Below are positions 1 through 9,519 of a stretch of 12,428 nt of DNA, one piece after another. Each line of letters starts with the position of its first letter. Positions within the stretch are counted from its first letter, which is position 1. A program made the position numbers and the translations under genes. Under the pieces are notes generated by a model. It had not been told where the DNA came from. It saw nothing but the letters and a program-made list of their open reading frames with translations, and did not search any database. The DNA comes from Proteobacteria bacterium UBA6908 (GTDB lineage: Bacteria; Pseudomonadota; Gammaproteobacteria; Acidiferrobacterales; UBA6901). The stretch lies in the NCBI GenBank assembly GCA_002451085.1, contig DKBE01000085.1, forward strand, positions 10,907 through 23,334. Reading direction: 5' to 3'.

Positions 1-855
1 AAGCAGATTTCCGAACATGTTTATGTGATTCACGGACCGAATGAATTCCCCAATAAGGCCAACCAGGGGTTCATGAACAACCCCGGGATTGTGCTGACCA
101 AGAAGGGTGTTGTGGTGATCGACCCGGGGTCGAGCCTGCAAAGTGGAGAGATGGTGCTGAAAAAAGTCGCAACCATCACGAAGGATCCGGTGATCGCGGT
201 CTTCAACACCCACATCCATGGTGACCACTGGCTGGGTAACGACGCCATTTTCCGCGCCTACCCGAAAGTGGTTATCTATGCACACCCGAAGATGATGGCC
301 AAAACCACTGAAGCCGGACCGTTCTGGGTCGGCTTCATGAACCAGTTAACCGATAACGCCGTCCGCGGGACCAAACCGGTGCCGCCCAACCTCGGCATTG
401 AGAATGACGAGACCCTGACTCTCGGTGGACTGCATTTCAAGGCTTATCACTCGGGGCATGCCCATACTGATGGTGATTTGATGGTTGAGGTCGTCGAGGA
501 AAAGGTGATCTTCCTCGGTGACAACGTCATTGACCGAGCAGTACGTCGCATGGACGACGGCAGCTTCCCCGGCAGCGTGAAGGCCTGCGATCTGGCACTG
601 TCGACGAAAGCCGAACACTTTGTGCCGGGTCATGGCAACACCAATGGACGCGCCCTGGTGACCAGTTACCGAGATTTTCTGAACACCCTTTATCAGTCGG
701 TCAAGAAATACCAGGCCAAGGGTTTGACCGATTTCGAAATGAAGGACAAGGTGGTGGCCGACCTCAAACCGTACCAGCAGTGGCTGAATTTCAACAGCGA
801 GATTGGGAAATTCATCAGCCTGGCGTATCTGGAGGCGGAGCGCGAGTCGTTCTGA
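1..855 (+). CDS. MBL-fold metallo-hydrolase, 5' end missing
   Basis: The reading frame is already open at base 1 (KQISEHVYV...), so the true start lies outside the window; 284 residues are visible. The metallo-beta-lactamase fold is shown by HxHxDH in THIHGDHWLGND (His71, His73, Asp75, His76 of the fragment), a second histidine region YHSGHAHTDGD, FLGDNVID supplying the bridging Asp, and PGHGN near the C-terminal part. These form a binuclear zinc site in the family. The start resembles the glyoxylase/SoxH-like branch of MBL hydrolases (HVYVIHG..., then VVVIDPGSS). The substrate cannot be told from sequence: thioester, lactone or beta-lactam-like hydrolysis are all possible. The 5' end is missing, so a signal peptide cannot be judged. 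The stop is only 2 bases before the ATG of the next gene, suggesting co-transcription with pip. Confidence 0.85.
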   Translation, partial: KQISEHVYVIHGPNEFPNKANQGFMNNPGIVLTKKGVVVIDPGSSLQSGEMVLKKVATITKDPVIAVFNTHIHGDHWLGNDAIFRAYPKVVIYAHPKMMAKTTEAGPFWVGFMNQLTDNAVRGTKPVPPNLGIENDETLTLGGLHFKAYHSGHAHTDGDLMVEVVEEKVIFLGDNVIDRAVRRMDDGSFPGSVKACDLALSTKAEHFVPGHGNTNGRALVTSYRDFLNTLYQSVKKYQAKGLTDFEMKDKVVADLKPYQQWLNFNSEIGKFISLAYLEAERESF

Positions 856-857
856 CC

Positions 858-1814
858 ATGTTCAAGCTCTACCCACCCATCAAGGCCAATCGCACGCTGT
901 GGCTGCAGGTCGATCCTCTACACGAAATCTATGTCGAGGAATCCGGCAATCCCCAGGGTCTGCCGGTGTTGTTTGTCCATGGCGGGCCGGGGGCCGGCTG
1001 CGAGGATAAACATCGCTCGTATTTTGATCCGAATTTATACCGCATCATTCTGTTCGACCAGCGCGGTGCCGGAAAATCGAAGCCACATGCCTCACTCGAG
1101 CGCAACACCACCATGGATCTGGTGGCCGACATGGAACGCATTCGCACCGAATTCGGTATCGATCAATGGGTGTTGTTCGGGGGATCCTGGGGTTCGACCC
1201 TATCGCTTGTCTACGCCGAAACACATCCGGAACGTGTACTGGGCCTGATCCTGCGCGGCATCTTTCTGTGCCGGCCTAGCGAAATTCGCTGGTTTTACCA
1301 GGATGGCTGCAATCGGCTGTTTCCGGATTACTGGCAGGACTTTGTCGCCCCAATCCCGGACAATGAGCGTAACGATCTGTTACATGCTCATTATCGTCGA
1401 CTGACCGGCGACGATGAAGTGGCGCGCATGCGCTCTGCCGAAGCCTGGTCTGTCTGGGAAGGTCGTACCGCCACCCTTCTGCCAAAAAAGGAAGTGGTTG
1501 ATTACTTTAGTGATCCACACGTGGCCCTCTCGCTTGCCCGCATCGAGGCTCACTATTTTGTGAACGATATCTTTCTCAAGCCGGATCAGATTCTGGCGGA
1601 CGCCTACAAACTTAAAAACATTCCCGGTGTTCTTGTTCACGGTCGTTATGACGTCGTCTGCCCAATTGAAAATGCCTGGGACCTGCACAAGGCCTGGCCG
1701 GAAGCGCAGCTTGAGATCGTACCGGATGCCGGGCATTCGGCCAGCGAGCCGGGTATTGTGAACGCGCTGATTCAGGCGACCCGGGATATGCATTTCCGAC
1801 TAACCCAGGCGTAG
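858..1814 (+). CDS. pip: Proline iminopeptidase (peptidase S33, alpha/beta hydrolase)
   Basis: A 318-residue cytoplasmic aminopeptidase that releases N-terminal proline from peptides. The alpha/beta-hydrolase landmarks are all present: HGGPG oxyanion-hole motif at residues 41-45, FDQRGAGKS at about 66-74, nucleophile Ser110 in GGSWGS, acid Asp265 in GRYDVVCP, and His293 in AGHSASEP. Spacing and length match the Xanthomonas/Serratia proline iminopeptidase family almost residue for residue. The frame is open further upstream to base 780, but that part overlaps the preceding gene. The ATG at 858, two bases after the upstream TGA, gives the family's normal N-terminus (MFKLYPPI...). No strong Shine-Dalgarno is seen, so translation is probably coupled to the gene before. 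The apaH start follows 5 bases after the stop. Confidence 0.93.
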   Translation: MFKLYPPIKANRTLWLQVDPLHEIYVEESGNPQGLPVLFVHGGPGAGCEDKHRSYFDPNLYRIILFDQRGAGKSKPHASLERNTTMDLVADMERIRTEFGIDQWVLFGGSWGSTLSLVYAETHPERVLGLILRGIFLCRPSEIRWFYQDGCNRLFPDYWQDFVAPIPDNERNDLLHAHYRRLTGDDEVARMRSAEAWSVWEGRTATLLPKKEVVDYFSDPHVALSLARIEAHYFVNDIFLKPDQILADAYKLKNIPGVLVHGRYDVVCPIENAWDLHKAWPEAQLEIVPDAGHSASEPGIVNALIQATRDMHFRLTQA

Positions 1815-1819
1815 GCGCA

Positions 1820-2647
1820 ATGGCGGTATATGCCATCGGGGATGTTCAGGGTTGCTACTCGTCCCTGCTGGCCCTGCTGGATAAAGTCGGCTTTGACCCC
1901 TCTTCCGATACCTTGTGGCTCACCGGTGATCTCGTAAACCGCGGACCTCAATCGCTCGACGTATTGCGGTATGTTCAATCCTTGCCGCGTGCCGTAACGG
2001 TGCTTGGCAATCACGACCTTCACTTGTTGGCGGTAGCCTCCGGGCAGGCACCGGCAAAAAAGCGTGATACGTTTTCGGAGCTGCTTGCCGCTCCGGATTG
2101 CGATGAGCTACTCGATTGGCTGCGAAACCGCCCTTTGTTGCATCACGATGACGGTCTCGGTTTCACCATGGTACATGCCGGGCTCTTGCCGCAATGGGAT
2201 TTAGCCACGGCTCGTCGGTTGGCCCAAGAAGCCGAACACTACATCTCGCACTCTGATCGAAATGCCCTGTTTACCCACATGTATGGCGATACCCCCGATC
2301 ACTGGGATGACGCCCTTGGTGGCTGGGCCAGGATTCGCATCATCATTAATGGCATGACTCGCCTGCGTTACTGCGATACGGATGGCCGCATGGACTTGCG
2401 GCCCAAAATGGCCCCCGGGGGACAACCTGCGGGACTCGTGCCATGGTTCGAAGTTCAAAACCGCCGGAACGCTGAATTGCAGATTCTTTTTGGCCACTGG
2501 TCGACGCTCGGACTTTGTAATCGTAAGGGGATTATCGGGCTGGATAGCGGCTGTCTGTGGGGTGGACGCCTGACCGCAGTGCGGATCGATAAAAACCCCA
2601 GTTTTATTGATGTTGACTGCCTCCCTTATCAGTCCCCAAACGACTAG
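1820..2647 (+). CDS. apaH: Symmetrical bis(5'-nucleosyl)-tetraphosphatase
   Basis: Hydrolyses diadenosine tetraphosphate (Ap4A) to two ADP, keeping dinucleoside polyphosphates low after stress; it also removes Np4 caps from RNA in E. coli. It is 275 residues long, close to E. coli ApaH (280). It belongs to the PPP-type metallophosphatases: GDVQGC at residues 7-12, GDLVNRGP at 36-43, GNHD at 63-66, then a histidine in MVHAGLLPQWD and another in LFGHWS near residue 230, which provide metal ligands. The ATG has a modest TAGG ribosome-binding element about 5 bases upstream, inside the end of pip. In E. coli the order is ksgA-apaG-apaH; here apaH comes first, next to pip and without ksgA. Confidence 0.95.
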   Translation: MAVYAIGDVQGCYSSLLALLDKVGFDPSSDTLWLTGDLVNRGPQSLDVLRYVQSLPRAVTVLGNHDLHLLAVASGQAPAKKRDTFSELLAAPDCDELLDWLRNRPLLHHDDGLGFTMVHAGLLPQWDLATARRLAQEAEHYISHSDRNALFTHMYGDTPDHWDDALGGWARIRIIINGMTRLRYCDTDGRMDLRPKMAPGGQPAGLVPWFEVQNRRNAELQILFGHWSTLGLCNRKGIIGLDSGCLWGGRLTAVRIDKNPSFIDVDCLPYQSPND

Positions 2648-2744
2648 AATTAGTATTCAATCGTCACCATCTATGCCAGTGGTGAATCAGCGTCCGTTAC
2701 CGGAAAAACACATGATGAATCTGCGTGAACCGATGGATCCGACC

Positions 2745-3128
2745 ATGACTGAGATGAATAAACACCATATCCAGGTCGAGGTGCGTACGGCTTATATCGA
2801 CAAGCAATCCGAGCCTGACGAAAACCGCTTTGTATTTGCCTACACCGTTACCATCACCAATGATGGTTCGGTCCCGGCTAAACTCCTGACCCGGCATTGG
2901 GTCATTACTGATGGTAACGAAAAGGTCCAGGAAGTGCGCGGTGAAGGTGTGGTTGGCGAGCAGCCGTACCTGTCGCCGGGCATGAGCTTTGAATATACCA
3001 GTGGGGCCGTACTCGAAACGCCTTTCGGAACCATGCAAGGCAGTTACCAGATGCTGGCAGACGACGGCACCACCTTTGATGCCGAGATTCCGGCATTTCT
3101 GCTGACCACGCCGCGGCAACTGCACTGA
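2745..3128 (+). CDS. apaG: ApaG domain protein
   Basis: A 127-residue protein of the ApaG family, an immunoglobulin/FN3-like beta-sandwich whose biochemical role is poorly defined; it is often annotated as linked to Co2+/Mg2+ efflux after Salmonella CorD. Conserved features are FAYTVTITN near the start, the glycine-rich GEGVVGEQP, the SPG turn, YTSGAVLETPFGTMQGSYQM and a closing F-LL-P-LH tail. The frame is open from 2607, overlapping apaH, and has in-frame ATGs at 2712, 2715, 2733, 2745 and 2754. I chose 2745 because it puts the first conserved segment (IQV) at residue 9, exactly as in E. coli ApaG (125 residues). No clear ribosome-binding site separates the candidates. It lies 97 bases after apaH and ends just before a hairpin terminator. 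Confidence 0.9.
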   Translation: MTEMNKHHIQVEVRTAYIDKQSEPDENRFVFAYTVTITNDGSVPAKLLTRHWVITDGNEKVQEVRGEGVVGEQPYLSPGMSFEYTSGAVLETPFGTMQGSYQMLADDGTTFDAEIPAFLLTTPRQLH

Positions 3129-3148
3129 TACTGAAGCATGGGAAACAG

Positions 3149-3181
3149 ACAAGGCCCGCATGCGGGCCTTGTTCTTTTGTT
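3149..3181. terminator. Rho-independent terminator shared by apaG and gyrB
   Basis: Ten-base arms ACAAGGCCCG and CGGGCCTTGT enclose the four-base loop CATG (3149-3172), a perfect GC-rich dyad. On the + strand it is followed by the T-rich tract TTCTTTTGTT, as expected for termination after apaG, whose stop is 20 bases upstream. On the - strand the same hairpin lies 23 bases past the gyrB stop codon, followed by a weaker T-containing tract. It sits between two converging genes, so it probably works in both directions, better for apaG. Confidence 0.85.
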
Positions 3182-3195
3182 ACCGATGATCAATT

Positions 3196-5682
<2,487 letters not shown>

Positions 5683-6765
5683 TTATTGTCTTTTTATCGT
5701 TCCGTGTTCCACGTGAAACAAAGAGCAACTTGGCCAAGAATCGGTGCTTATCGCGTTGCGGTCAGTTGTGGTTATAAATACCTGTACCTGCATGGTCGAT
5801 AAAAAATGACTTAATTTTTGACGATGCTCAAAATCTAGTTCGGCGGGTAAATCATCAATCAACAGACAGCAATTTTTGTTGGTCGCGCTACGAAGTCGCT
5901 TTATTTGTGCCAATCGTAGAGCAATCAATAACAGCTTATTTTGTCCATGCGATGCTTCATCTTCGGCCGGATTTCCGGCCACCAGAAGCTGTATATCATT
6001 GCGATGAGGTCCACTGTGGGTTATCCCCCGCTCCAGGTCTCTGCGACGGTCATCTAGCAAGCAAATATCTAAACCGCGGCCACAATCCCACCCAGATTCC
6101 AACTTCAATCCAAATCCAGAAGTGTCATCTAACAAATGGCCAGCAATTTCTGAGAATATGGACGACAATTTTTCAATCTCTGAACTTCGGAATTCTTGTA
6201 TTCTTCTCCCCAGATCCGCAACCTCCGGATCCCACGAGTACATGATTTTCCGCTGTTTCGGATCTTTTAGCGCCGCATTTCGCTGCTGAATAGCCCGCTG
6301 ATAGCGGTTCCAAATATCACCAAAATCAGGTTCCACGTGAAACAAGGACCAGTCCATTACTGCGCGTCTGGCGCGGCTTTTTTGGTGGAACTGGAAATGA
6401 CTGTCTGGGGAAATAATCAGGAGCGGAAGATGTTGGGCAAGCTCCGAGATTTTGCTGCGTTTTTGCTTATCGATCGAAAGCTGGCGCCCGTCCTGATCTA
6501 CTTGAACTGCGAGCATCGTTGGAAGACGGTCTGATTGTGCCCTGACCTCACCAATTACCGTAAGGCTATCGGTACCGTGGCGGATTATTGGGTTTATTTG
6601 GGTGCCACGGAAACTTCGTCCAGTTCCAAGGATATTAATAGCCTCAAGAAGACTGGTTTTGCCGCTGGCGTTACCGCCATAAACGATATTTAGGTTTGAG
6701 TCTGGCTCGATTTCTTGTTGTTGATATAGCCGCACATTGCTGAGCGTGATCCGCGTTAGTGACAT
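5683..6765 (-). CDS. recF: DNA replication and repair protein RecF
   Basis: SMC-like ATPase that works with RecO and RecR to load RecA at single-strand gaps and stalled forks. It is 360 residues (E. coli 357). Walker A is GGNASGKT at residues 30-37, the ABC-type signature is SHGQNKLLLIALRLAQ, and Walker B is CCLLIDDLPAELD, followed by the ITTTDRN D-loop-like segment. The conserved DW-LFHVEPDF and RYQRAIQQRN blocks are also present. The ATG at 6765 lies 14 bases after the dnaN stop, preceded by a weak GTGAAAG, suggesting co-transcription with dnaN. Base composition is lower in GC than neighbours: 49/120 at 5821-5940 and 53/120 at 6121-6240, against 70/120 in a sample of apaH and 62/120 of yidC. 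Two parS-like sequences lie within the coding region. Confidence 0.96.
   Translation of the reverse strand: MSLTRITLSNVRLYQQQEIEPDSNLNIVYGGNASGKTSLLEAINILGTGRSFRGTQINPIIRHGTDSLTVIGEVRAQSDRLPTMLAVQVDQDGRQLSIDKQKRSKISELAQHLPLLIISPDSHFQFHQKSRARRAVMDWSLFHVEPDFGDIWNRYQRAIQQRNAALKDPKQRKIMYSWDPEVADLGRRIQEFRSSEIEKLSSIFSEIAGHLLDDTSGFGLKLESGWDCGRGLDICLLDDRRRDLERGITHSGPHRNDIQLLVAGNPAEDEASHGQNKLLLIALRLAQIKRLRSATNKNCCLLIDDLPAELDFEHRQKLSHFLSTMQVQVFITTTDRNAISTDSWPSCSLFHVEHGTIKRQ
5705..5720. other. parS-like ParB-binding site 1, inside the 3' end of recF
   Basis: TGTTCCACGTGAAACA matches the widely conserved ParB-binding consensus TGTTNCACGTGAAACA at every position. It lies about 20 bases from the recF stop and is read on the - strand as LFHVEH. 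parS sites cluster near chromosomal origins, and this one is 2.2 kb from the candidate origin. The parA and parB genes are not in the window; in many Gammaproteobacteria they lie downstream of mnmE. Confidence 0.75.
6329..6344. other. parS-like ParB-binding site 2, in the middle of recF
   Basis: GGTTCCACGTGAAACA differs from the site at 5705 only at the first base. It is read on the - strand as LFHVEP within the conserved RecF block DWSLFHVEPDF. That peptide is common in RecF proteins, so part of the match is dictated by coding. The precise codons still reproduce 15 of 16 consensus positions, in the same orientation as site 1, 624 bases away. Confidence 0.65.
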
Positions 6766-6779
6766 CTTTCACGTGTGAC

Positions 6780-7877
6780 TCAGAGGCGCATGGGCATCAC
6801 AACATACAGGTTATTGGTGGAGCCTGGGGTCCGGAGTACGCAACTGCTGTTTGGGTCGTTCAGATTGAATTCGACTTCTTCGGAGTCCAGAGCCGCTGCG
6901 GCATCGCTGATGTAATTAACGTTGAAACCGATTTCCAGGTCTTCATCGTCATATTTAACAGCCATTTCTTCCTGGGCTTCTTCTTGTTCTGGATTGTGCG
7001 CGGTAATGGTCATCACACCTTTTGATAATCCAAAACGTACGCCGCGATATTTTTCGTTTGAAAGAATTGCCGCCCGGTTAAGGGTTTCGCGGAATGCCTC
7101 GCGATTCACCATAACCATTTTTCCCTGGTTAACCGGGATAACTTTGTTGTAATCCGGAAAGCGACCATCAATGAGTTTTGAGGTGAATGTCAGCCCCTTG
7201 AGGTTGCAGCGCAGGTGGTTTTGTCCGATTTGGATTTCGACCGGTTCGTCGCTGTCTTCCAAGAAGCGGATCATTTCCTGCACACCCTTTCGTGGCAGAA
7301 TTACCTGTTTTTCCCTTTCTAATGAATTACTTACATCAACATCGGCCATTGATAGACGATGCCCGTCTGTGGCCACGGTGCGTAGACGTTTTGGTCCGAT
7401 TTCAAAGAGCAGACCGTTTAGGTAGTAACGCACGTCCTGTTGAGCCATGCAGAACATGGTCTTATCGAGCAGCCAGCGCAGTTTTTTCTGGGGCAGGCTG
7501 ACGCTGTGCTCCCAATTTGATGTCTCGATCGCCGGGAACTCGGCGGCTGGCATCGTTAGCAGCCGGAAACGGCTTTTGCCCGACTTAATTAGCGCCTTTT
7601 CCTTCTCGAGACTGATGTCGATTTTTGCCCCTGCAGGAAGTGCACGGCAGATATCGTAAAGTTTGCGTGCCGGCACCGTCATGTCGCCCTGGCTGCCGGA
7701 GACCTCCAAGTGGGCACTGATCTCAACCTCCAGATCGGTACCGATCAGACTGAGTCCTTTCGGAGTCATGCGCACCAGGATGTTCGAAAGGATCGGCAGT
7801 GTTTGCCGTCTTTCGACAACACCGGCCACGATGCCAAGCGGTTTTATCAGGTCTTCACGCGAGACGGTAATGTGCAT
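6780..7877 (-). CDS. dnaN: DNA polymerase III subunit beta (sliding clamp)
   Basis: Ring-shaped dimeric clamp that tethers DNA polymerase III to the template and recruits Hda, MutS, ligase and translesion polymerases. At 365 residues it is one shorter than E. coli DnaN (366). It has the three-domain family pattern: N-terminal MHITVSREDLIKPL and QTLPILSNILV; TVATDGHRLSMA in the middle domain (the region lining the peptide-binding cleft); and the C-terminal VMPMRL, whose Met-Pro-Met-Arg-Leu is the clamp signature used in partner binding. The ATG at 7877 is preceded by a weak GGATCA. Upstream lies the candidate origin, and downstream recF begins after 14 bases. Confidence 0.97.
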   Translation of the reverse strand: MHITVSREDLIKPLGIVAGVVERRQTLPILSNILVRMTPKGLSLIGTDLEVEISAHLEVSGSQGDMTVPARKLYDICRALPAGAKIDISLEKEKALIKSGKSRFRLLTMPAAEFPAIETSNWEHSVSLPQKKLRWLLDKTMFCMAQQDVRYYLNGLLFEIGPKRLRTVATDGHRLSMADVDVSNSLEREKQVILPRKGVQEMIRFLEDSDEPVEIQIGQNHLRCNLKGLTFTSKLIDGRFPDYNKVIPVNQGKMVMVNREAFRETLNRAAILSNEKYRGVRFGLSKGVMTITAHNPEQEEAQEEMAVKYDDEDLEIGFNVNYISDAAAALDSEEVEFNLNDPNSSCVLRTPGSTNNLYVVMPMRL

Positions 7878-7950
7878 GGCGGGTGATCCGTAGTTAGTGT
7901 TTTTAAGTTATCTAAATTAGTAACAGCAATAATGTAGTAACTGCCGAACC

Positions 7951-7959
7951 TGTGGATAT
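7951..7959 (-). promoter_or_regulatory. DnaA box (one mismatch), origin-proximal
   Basis: The - strand reads ATATCCACA against consensus TTATCCACA. It adjoins the GC-rich spacer and the AT-rich stretch, the position of the anchoring box from which DnaA would extend onto the unwinding element. Confidence 0.55.
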
Positions 7960-8005
7960 GTAGCACATCCTATTACGACTCGTGGGTTTGTGTCATTCAA
8001 AACCA

Positions 8006-8014
8006 TGTGGACAA
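8006..8014 (-). promoter_or_regulatory. DnaA box (one mismatch)
   Basis: The - strand reads TTGTCCACA, with G for A at position 3 of TTATCCACA. It has the same orientation as the sites at 7951 and 8051. Confidence 0.45.
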
Positions 8015-8040
8015 ACACACCCCGGGTCTGTGGAGCGACC

Positions 8041-8065
8041 GTGGAGTTTATGTGCATAACTCCAC
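8041..8065. repeat. Imperfect dyad in the dnaA-dnaN gap
   Basis: GTGGAG, an extra T, TTATG, two loop bases TG, then CATAA and CTCCAC form eleven base pairs with one bulge. It lies 49 bases downstream of the dnaA stop codon. No T-run follows in the dnaA direction, so it is not an ordinary Rho-independent terminator. It encloses the DnaA box at 8051, so an origin or regulator-binding role is possible. Confidence 0.6.
8051..8059 (-). promoter_or_regulatory. DnaA box TTATGCACA
   Basis: The - strand reads TTATGCACA, a full match to the relaxed consensus TTATNCACA. It sits at the centre of an 11-base-pair imperfect dyad (8041-8065). Confidence 0.5.
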
Positions 8066-8113
8066 TGGAAATGATCAATGGACAGATACGGCAAAATCAC
8101 ACACAGGAAACAT

Positions 8114-9460
8114 TCAGGAGCTGAGTATTCGCATGAGGTTGTTGAAATCCTCCTTCATACGGATGTCCGACGCACTTAGCTCGGCAATCTTGCGACAGGC
8201 GTGTAAGACCGTGGTGTGATCGCGACCACCAAAGGCATCTCCAATTTCAGGCAGGCTATGACTGGTAAGCTCCTTAGCCAGAGCCATCGCCAGTTGACGC
8301 GGCCTGGCCACAGCACGCGAGCGATCCTTGGAATGCAGGTCAGATACGCGGATTTTGTAGTATTCCGCAACAACACGCTGAATATTGTTGATCGTGACCA
8401 GGCGTTCCTGAAACGCCAGCAGGTCCTTTAGGGACTCGCTGGCCAGCGCCATATCGATCGGGCGACCAGTAAAACTTGCACTGGCGAGCACGCGCAACAA
8501 TGCGCCCTCCAGTTCGCGCACGTTGGATCGCACCCGTTTTGCGATGAAAAACCCAACCTCCTCGGGCAGAGCGATATTTTCCTGCTGTGCCTTCTTCATC
8601 AAAATGGCAACGCGCGTTTCGAGTTCGGGGGGTTCGAGCGAAACCACCAGACCACTTCCAAAACGGGATATCAATCGCTCTTCAATACCCGTTAATTCCT
8701 TGGGAAACTTGTCGGCGGTGATAATGACCTGGCGCTGACCATCAAGCAGGTTGTTGAAGGTGTGGAAAAACTCCTCCTGTGAGCGCTCCTTGCCAACGAA
8801 GAACTGGATATCGTCTATGAGCAGGGCATCGAGACCGCGATAGTAGCGCTTGAATTCATTGATGGTATTGTGGCGGAGCGCCTTTACCATGTCGGCTACG
8901 AAACGCTCGGAGTGTGCATAAACCACCTTGGCAGCCGGATTCACCTGCATCATCAAATGGCCAGCGGCATGCATTAGGTGAGTTTTACCCAAACCCACCC
9001 CCCCGTAGATAAACAAGGGATTGTAGGAACGTCCCGGATTCTCGCCAACCTGACGCGCCGCCGCGCGCGCCAGCTGGTTCGACTTCCCCTCTACGTGGCT
9101 TTCGAAGGTAAAGCCGGGATTGAGCCGTCCGACCATCGTCACGGTGCGGCGTGGCAACTCACCAGTCCGCATTTCCGTGTCGGCGATGGTCTGGGATTCT
9201 GCTGGGGGGGCTGCCGCCGGGGCGCCCACCTCGACCAAGACCTGCAGATTTTGACCACTAAACCGCTCGGCAATTTCGCTGATGCGGGCCTGAAAATGGC
9301 TCTTCACCCAGTCTTGGACGAAACGGTTGGGGGCAAAAAGATGCAAAAAACCAGGTTCTGACTGCGCCCGCAATGGGCGTAGCCAGGTATTAAGCTGTTG
9401 CGAAGAAAGCTCTTCTTCCAATACAGACAGGCATTTTGTCCAGATTTCAGGCCGGTCCAT
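8114..9460 (-). CDS. dnaA: Chromosomal replication initiator protein DnaA
   Basis: AAA+ initiator that binds DnaA boxes, melts the origin and recruits DnaB helicase. It has 448 residues. Domain I (1 to about 75) contains the conserved W-LRPL segment (WLRPL at 26-30). Domain II is a short Ala/Pro/Glu-rich linker (about 78-112). Domain III has Walker A GGVGLGKT at 153-160, Walker B LLIDD at 213-217, and the box VII arginine region [12 protein letters not shown]. Domain IV ends with the DNA-binding signature [15 protein letters not shown] (DHTT at 414-417). The ATG at 9460 gives [18 protein letters not shown], aligning with E. coli MSLSLWQQCL. No clear ribosome-binding site precedes it. Two seven-base homopolymers occur in the gene, one in the linker (9204-9210) and one over Walker A (8998-9004). 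Confidence 0.98.
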   Translation of the reverse strand: MDRPEIWTKCLSVLEEELSSQQLNTWLRPLRAQSEPGFLHLFAPNRFVQDWVKSHFQARISEIAERFSGQNLQVLVEVGAPAAAPPAESQTIADTEMRTGELPRRTVTMVGRLNPGFTFESHVEGKSNQLARAAARQVGENPGRSYNPLFIYGGVGLGKTHLMHAAGHLMMQVNPAAKVVYAHSERFVADMVKALRHNTINEFKRYYRGLDALLIDDIQFFVGKERSQEEFFHTFNNLLDGQRQVIITADKFPKELTGIEERLISRFGSGLVVSLEPPELETRVAILMKKAQQENIALPEEVGFFIAKRVRSNVRELEGALLRVLASASFTGRPIDMALASESLKDLLAFQERLVTINNIQRVVAEYYKIRVSDLHSKDRSRAVARPRQLAMALAKELTSHSLPEIGDAFGGRDHTTVLHACRKIAELSASDIRMKEDFNNLMRILSS

Positions 9461-9490
9461 GTATTCACACGAGTGGCGGGCGGGGCAGGG

Positions 9491-9519
9491 AGTCTAGCGT
9501 GCTGTTGACAAGTTATCCA
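9491..9519 (-). promoter_or_regulatory. Possible dnaA promoter overlapping a DnaA box
   Basis: On the - strand TGGATA (9519-9514), a 17-base spacer and TAGACT (9496-9491) form a -35/-10 pair with 4/6 matches each. Transcription would begin some 25 bases before the dnaA ATG. The -35 element lies inside the perfect DnaA box, which would allow autorepression as known for dnaA in several bacteria. The hexamer matches are modest, so this is inference. Confidence 0.4.

Larger units (their letters stand above)
7891..8065. other. oriC: Candidate replication origin (oriC) between dnaA and dnaN
   Basis: Bases 7891-7940 hold only 11 G or C in 50, a likely unwinding element. Within it TAGTAA occurs at 7918-7923 and 7935-7940. 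This resembles the DnaA-trio motif (repeated TAG/TAA) of the basal unwinding system described in Bacillus and other bacteria. A GC-richer spacer (CTGCCGAACC, 7941-7950) leads directly into TGTGGATAT (7951-7959), one base off a DnaA box. Further box-like sites in the same orientation are TGTGGACAA (8006-8014, one mismatch) and TGTGCATAA (8051-8059, fits TTATNCACA on the other strand). The order AT-rich / GC spacer / TGTGGATA is the same as at the right-hand 13-mer and box R1 of E. coli oriC. The alternative is a bipartite origin using the dnaA-rpmH gap as well. Confidence 0.55.

Noticed and set aside
2697..3161. 154-codon open frame antisense to apaG
   Set aside because: It lies wholly opposite a well-conserved gene and crosses the terminator; no recognisable protein features.
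9204..9210. Seven-base G run in the dnaA linker, with a second seven-base C run at 8998-9004, as possible phase-variable tracts
   Set aside because: Seven bases is short for phase variation, dnaA is essential, and the runs encode conserved Gly-Gly (Walker A) or a Pro/Ala linker. Both frames are intact.
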